Source: an uncultured Roseburia sp.
GTDB lineage: Bacteria; Bacillota; Clostridia; Lachnospirales; Lachnospiraceae
Direction of reading: 5' to 3'
Assembly: GCA_947564765.1 (NCBI GenBank)
Contig: CANODN010000064.1
Coordinates: 1-9,265 of the forward strand
DNA: 9,265 nt
Shown here: positions 6,546 through 9,265 of the stretch, in pieces
How positions within the stretch are numbered: position 1 is the first letter of the stretch
Layout: the number at the start of each line of letters is the position of its first letter
Notes under the pieces: generated by a model
What the model was told of the DNA's origin: nothing
What the model saw: the letters and a program-made list of their open reading frames with translations, nothing else
Databases searched by the model: none
Translations under genes and position numbers: made by a program

Positions 6546-7092
6546 ATGCGATTTCTTTTAACAGATTTTGCAGAATCAGAATATGATACTCTTCATCCTG
6601 AATGATTCTTGCCAGTACAGCGTTAATGTTATCATCTTTGATCGCTTTTATATGCATTTGATACTGGTGGATTGCGGCTTTTTCAGATTCGATATCTGTC
6701 AGAATCATTTTCTGGGTATGTTCCGGAAGGGTGAGATATTCCGGCGTCCACATCCGTTTTTTTCCGTTTGGAAATTTGGCGGTAAAATCAATATTGCCGC
6801 CGGATAAAACGATCAGTTCTCCTAATTTTTGTAAATGCATCATTTCTGCCATTGCAATGCTAAGGATTGTTTTTGCCATAGGACATTTGCTGTGGGATAA
6901 GCGATTTTCATTGTTGATGTACTGAGTAATGGCAGACATTTCGGAAACGGCGCCGCAGTAATCCACGCTCAGCAGGCAGGCATATACAGGATTTGGCTCG
7001 TTTACCTGGAGCGGAGGGTATGGCAGATCCATCATAGCCGGACGCAGGCCCATAAAGCTGCATTGATTTTTTAGAGTTGTTTTTTCAGACAT
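6544..7092 (-). CDS. Ferritin-like diiron (or dimanganese) protein, 182 aa
   Basis: This is a four-helix-bundle protein of the ferritin/rubrerythrin/manganese-catalase superfamily. In the 182-residue form the metal ligands can be placed as E51 (SEMSAITQY), E83-x-x-H86 (AEMMHLQKLGEL), E137 (SEKAAIHQY) and E167-x-x-H170 (DEEYH), so the dinuclear site looks complete. It lacks the C-terminal rubredoxin domain of classical rubrerythrin. The insertion GGNIDFTAKFPNGKKRMWTP between helices 2 and 3 recalls manganese-catalase and CotJC-like relatives. Likely roles are peroxide or oxygen detoxification or iron handling; the substrate is not determinable. The start is set at 7092 because AGGAG lies six bases upstream; a longer frame from an ATG at 7110 has no ribosome site. 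It is cytoplasmic, monocistronic and convergent with the exported-protein genes. Confidence 0.85.
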   Translation of the reverse strand: MSEKTTLKNQCSFMGLRPAMMDLPYPPLQVNEPNPVYACLLSVDYCGAVSEMSAITQYINNENRLSHSKCPMAKTILSIAMAEMMHLQKLGELIVLSGGNIDFTAKFPNGKKRMWTPEYLTLPEHTQKMILTDIESEKAAIHQYQMHIKAIKDDNINAVLARIIQDEEYHILILQNLLKEIA

Positions 7093-7098
7093 TTGTTT

Positions 7099-7103
7099 CT
7101 CCT
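7099..7103 (-). promoter_or_regulatory. Ribosome binding site deciding the ferritin-like start
   Basis: The minus strand reads AGGAG, six bases before the ATG at 7092. It falls inside the alternative six-residue extension that begins at 7110, and no comparable site precedes that longer start. Confidence 0.8.
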
Positions 7104-7256
7104 GTTCCATTCTGAAAGAATTCTTTTTTATACTTTATGCGGCTGCTTTGCAGAGGTGTGTCACAAAGGGATGCCCAGAGAGGAGAAATGCGGCAATGCA
7201 GGTCTGTGACAGTGAGAATCCGGTTTTTTATTATTTCTATAATGTTTACAGTTTAC

Positions 7257-7285
7257 TTGAAGAAAAGATATACAAATGATATGAT
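7257..7285 (+). promoter_or_regulatory. Promoter upstream of the short peptide and the ArsC-like gene
   Basis: TTGAAG (7257-7262), 17 bases, TATGAT (7280-7285), with an extended TG one base upstream of the -10. The start point would be near 7292. This is the best promoter for the ArsC-like gene that I see, giving a leader of about 210 bases that contains the hairpin at 7305-7330 and a 32-codon frame. Confidence 0.52.
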
Positions 7286-7300
7286 AGACAATAAGCGTAT

Positions 7301-7330
7301 AAAAAAGAATGCAGCCAAAGCTGCATTCTT
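7301..7330 (-). terminator. Leftward intrinsic terminator
   Basis: A perfect 11-bp stem (7305-7315 with 7320-7330) with a four-base loop is followed, on the minus strand, by a T tract (A run at 7301-7306 on the plus strand). It would stop leftward transcription before it reaches the ferritin-like gene. No leftward gene is visible immediately to its right, so it may simply insulate. On the plus strand the same hairpin would sit near the 5' end of the transcript from the 7257-7285 promoter, next to a ribosome site. Confidence 0.55.
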
Positions 7331-7343
7331 AAGGGGAGAGTTT

Positions 7344-7442
7344 ATGAAAAAGTTTTATTTGCTATCAAATGAAGTAATGAGTGGGGGAACTTCATTTGAT
7401 GAATTTAGTATATCCAGAAATTGTGTTCATTTGGTGTCCTAA
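7344..7442 (+). CDS. Possible 32-residue peptide in the ArsC-like gene leader
   Basis: An ATG is preceded five bases upstream by GGGGAG and begins MKKFYLLSNEVMSGGTSFDE, ending HLVS. I recognise no family. It sits between a good promoter and the ArsC-like gene, 62 bases ahead of that start, and immediately after a perfect hairpin. It could be a small protein, a leader peptide whose translation affects the downstream gene, or chance. It is not hydrophobic enough for a membrane peptide, and it has one cysteine. The only support is the ribosome site and the position. Confidence 0.35.
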   Translation: MKKFYLLSNEVMSGGTSFDEFSISRNCVHLVS

Positions 7443-7504
7443 AAATGAAAGGTTTATGAAGAAATTCTAACATTTATTTAAAAAATTCCAAAAGGAGATA
7501 TGAT

Positions 7505-7852
7505 ATGAAGTTGATTGAATATGCAAAATGCAGCACCTGTAAAAAAGCGAAAAACTGGCTGAATGCAAAGGAAATTTCCTATGAGACGCGGCCCATCAAA
7601 GAAGAAAATCCAACGGCAGAGGAATTAAAGGAGTGGCACAAAAAGAGCGGCCTTCCGCTGAAACGGTTTTTTAATACCAGCGGAAATCTTTATAAGGAAC
7701 TGGGGTTAAAGGATAAGCTTGGAACCATGAGTGAGGAGGAGCAGTATCAGCTTTTGGCGACGGATGGGATGCTGGTGAAACGGCCAATTCTGATTGATGG
7801 GGATATGGTTCTGGTTGGATTTAAGGAATCGGAGTGGGAAGAGAAGATTTGA
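7505..7852 (+). CDS. ArsC/Spx-family thioredoxin-fold protein (YusI/YffB-like), 115 aa
   Basis: This cytoplasmic protein of the arsenate reductase/Spx family has a thioredoxin-like fold. CSTC (Cys9 and Cys12) sits at the start of helix 1 as in the family. The region RFFNTSGNLYKELGLKDKL (54-72) and LLATDGMLVKRPILIDG (83-99) closely follow Bacillus YusI as I recall it, and R93-P94 matches the conserved Arg-Pro turn. At 115 residues it fits YusI/YffB rather than ArsC (about 140) or Spx (about 130). Function in this subfamily is poorly defined. A redox or thiol role is likely; true arsenate reduction is doubtful, because no ars operon genes are nearby. AAGGAG lies seven bases before the ATG. No clear terminator follows before the convergent antiporter gene. 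Confidence 0.9.
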   Translation: MKLIEYAKCSTCKKAKNWLNAKEISYETRPIKEENPTAEELKEWHKKSGLPLKRFFNTSGNLYKELGLKDKLGTMSEEEQYQLLATDGMLVKRPILIDGDMVLVGFKESEWEEKI

Positions 7853-7977
7853 TGGGATAACGATATACGATCTCATATAAAATTTTTTTGGGGGATAAAA
7901 CTTCTCATAATGCAAATTATATATTTATTTCTATGCAGTTTTTCTCCTATGAAATCAGATCAGAACATTTTTCAAAT

Positions 7978-8020
7978 AGGAATAATAATAGGAGCCATTG
8001 CAGAAATCGCAATAGCTCCT
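7978..8020 (-). terminator. Probable terminator of the antiporter gene
   Basis: An inverted repeat (7990-8001 with 8009-8020, one mismatch in a 12-bp stem, seven-base loop) lies 25 bases after the antiporter stop codon. On the minus strand it is followed by TATTATTATT, a broken T-rich tail. It is weaker than the other terminators but correctly placed. Confidence 0.55.
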
Positions 8021-8045
8021 CATGTAAAAAGAAAATTCTCAAAAA

Positions 8046-9223
8046 TTACGCCGCAATTTCTGCAGCTTTATCCTTCGCATATAACACCTTCAGCAAAATC
8101 GGTGTAAACACGCTGGAAACAATAATCAACAGAATTACCGCCGTAAAATATTCCGAAGTCAAAAGTCCGACAGATAATCCTTTCTGCGCCACAATCAAGG
8201 CAACTTCTCCTCTGGTCATCATACCTACGCCGATTTTTAAACTGTCCGGAAAAGAAAATTTACAGATTTTTGCCATAAGGCCGCATCCAATGATTTTCGT
8301 GATAAGCGCAATGATAACAAATCCGACGGAAAACAAAAGGATACTGCCGGTGAAATGGTCAATACTCGTTTTAAAACCAATGCTTGCAAAAAATATGGGG
8401 CCGAAGATCATATAAGAGCTGATCTCCATTTTCTGGTCTATGTAAGAAGAGTCCTGAATAGAGCAGAGCACAACGCCTGCCACATAAGCTCCCGTGATAT
8501 CTGCAATTCCAAAATAACGCTCTGCCGCATAAGCAAAGAAGAAACACAGAGCAAGACTTAGAATCGGAATTCTTTGTGTATGAGGATACCTTTCATCCAG
8601 TTTTTTAAATATCCGGTAAACCACCATACCTACTGCAAATGCCAAAAGGAAGAAGAGCAGCGTAGAGAAGACAACGCTTGTGGGATTGGAATCCGGATTT
8701 TTAAAGCCGATGACAAAGGTCAGGACAATAATTCCAATCACATCATCAATAATCGCTGCGCTTAAAATCGTAGTACCGACTTTGCCCTTTAATTTTCCCA
8801 TTTCTTTTAAAGACTGAACGGTGATGCTGACACTGGTGGCAGTCATAATCACGCCTATGAAAACCGCCATATAAAACTTTTCAGATCCCCAGGGGGCTGC
8901 TCCGTAAAAGCCCATATACAGCAGTGTACCGCCAATCAACGGAACGAAAACGCCTGCACAGGCGATCAAAAGAGCAATCGGGCCTGTTTTCATCAGTTCC
9001 TTTAAATCGGTTTCAAGACCTGCGGAGAACATCAGCAGTACAACGCCTACCTCTGCCATTTCTACCAGAAAATCAGATTGTTGTACCAATCCCAGTATGC
9101 TGGGACCGATCAAAAGCCCTGCAATAATTTCACCAACGACCTGAGGCGCTTTGCATTTTCTTGCCAGTATGCCAAATAATTTTGCAAAAACAATAATAAT
9201 TGCCAGATCTTTAAAAACACCAT
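8046..9223 (-). CDS. CPA2-family cation/proton antiporter, with an apparent frameshift near the start
   Basis: This is a multi-span membrane protein (about 12 segments) exchanging Na+ or K+ for H+. Counting from the TTG at 9113, landmarks are MFSAGLETDL (28-37), the unwound-helix segment MTATSVSITVQSL (90-102), the ion-binding Asp pair in AAIIDDVIGI (D123, D124), and the GMMTRGEVALIV helix (297-308). It lacks a C-terminal RCK/TrkA-N domain. Homology clearly continues upstream of 9113 (FGILARKCKAPQVVGEIIAG), yet that frame reaches a TAA at 9237-9239 with no ATG, GTG or TTG before 9113. An ATG at 9223 lies in another frame and would join perfectly by a -1 shift in the TTTTTAAAG tract (9209-9217), giving about 392 residues. 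That starting frame is open to the right edge, so the true start may lie outside the window. Causes could be sequencing error, a disabling deletion or recoding. The antiporter call is firm; ion specificity is unknown. Confidence 0.85.
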
Positions 9224-9265
9224 TTTCTTTCCGTTGTTAGAATAGTCATAATGTGCTAACTTTTC

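Noticed and set aside
7093..7110. Six-residue N-terminal extension of the ferritin-like protein
   Set aside because: The AGGAG lies inside this stretch, six bases before the internal ATG, and nothing suitable precedes the longer start.
7137..7343. Upstream part of a 101-residue plus-strand frame
   Set aside because: It crosses the promoter and hairpin region, has arginine-rich shadow-like composition and no ribosome site. Only its last 32 codons have an independent start signal.
7853..7900. Terminator after the ArsC-like gene
   Set aside because: A T run is present near 7882-7889 but no stable stem precedes it.
7888..8415. 175-residue plus-strand frame running into the antiporter gene
   Set aside because: Most of it is antisense to the well-supported antiporter; the sequence is low-complexity and matches no family, and no ribosome site precedes it.
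8046..9113. Antiporter starting at the TTG at 9113
   Set aside because: This start would delete most of the first conserved membrane segment and has no ribosome site; homology clearly extends upstream.

Overview
The window reads as chromosome of a low-to-moderate GC Firmicute in class Clostridia, most likely a gut Lachnospiraceae member. This is inferred from a type III glutamine synthetase, AGGAG-type ribosome sites, SigA-like promoters, BspA-type and InlB-type secreted repeat proteins, and a YusI-like ArsC/Spx-family protein. I see no rRNA, tRNA, CRISPR array, insertion sequence or phage gene.

Layout. 1-286: a 35-codon reading frame that begins like an aspartokinase and stops early, then a leader with an intrinsic terminator just upstream of the next ribosome site. 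287-2410 (+): type III glutamine synthetase, closed by a strong terminator. 2411-3135: a 61-residue protein of unknown function (+) converging on, and overlapping by 15 bases, a 68-residue Cro/C1-type regulator (-). The regulator is divergent from the secreted-protein genes and shares a promoter region containing inverted and direct repeats. 3136-6453 (+): two exported proteins, a BspA-type leucine-rich repeat protein with Ig-like and fibronectin III domains, and an InlB-repeat/fibronectin III protein, each with a good promoter and followed by one terminator. 6544-7092 (-): a ferritin-like protein with a complete set of diiron ligands. 7093-7504: an intergenic region with a leftward terminator, a promoter and a possible 32-residue peptide. 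7505-7852 (+): an ArsC/Spx-family (YusI-like) thioredoxin-fold protein. 8046 to the right edge (-): a CPA2-type cation/proton antiporter whose first codons are in a different frame from the rest.

How the parts relate. Glutamine synthetase is a nitrogen-assimilation unit that may be controlled by leader attenuation. The two exported proteins look like a surface or adhesion locus, possibly under the divergent small regulator. The ferritin-like, ArsC-like and antiporter genes are separate units broadly suggestive of stress and ion homeostasis, but nothing in the sequence ties them into one pathway. I found no clear previously undescribed system. The points most worth checking are the antiporter frameshift with a slippery heptamer in the correct phase, the glutamine synthetase leader terminator, and the regulator/surface-protein divergent promoter.
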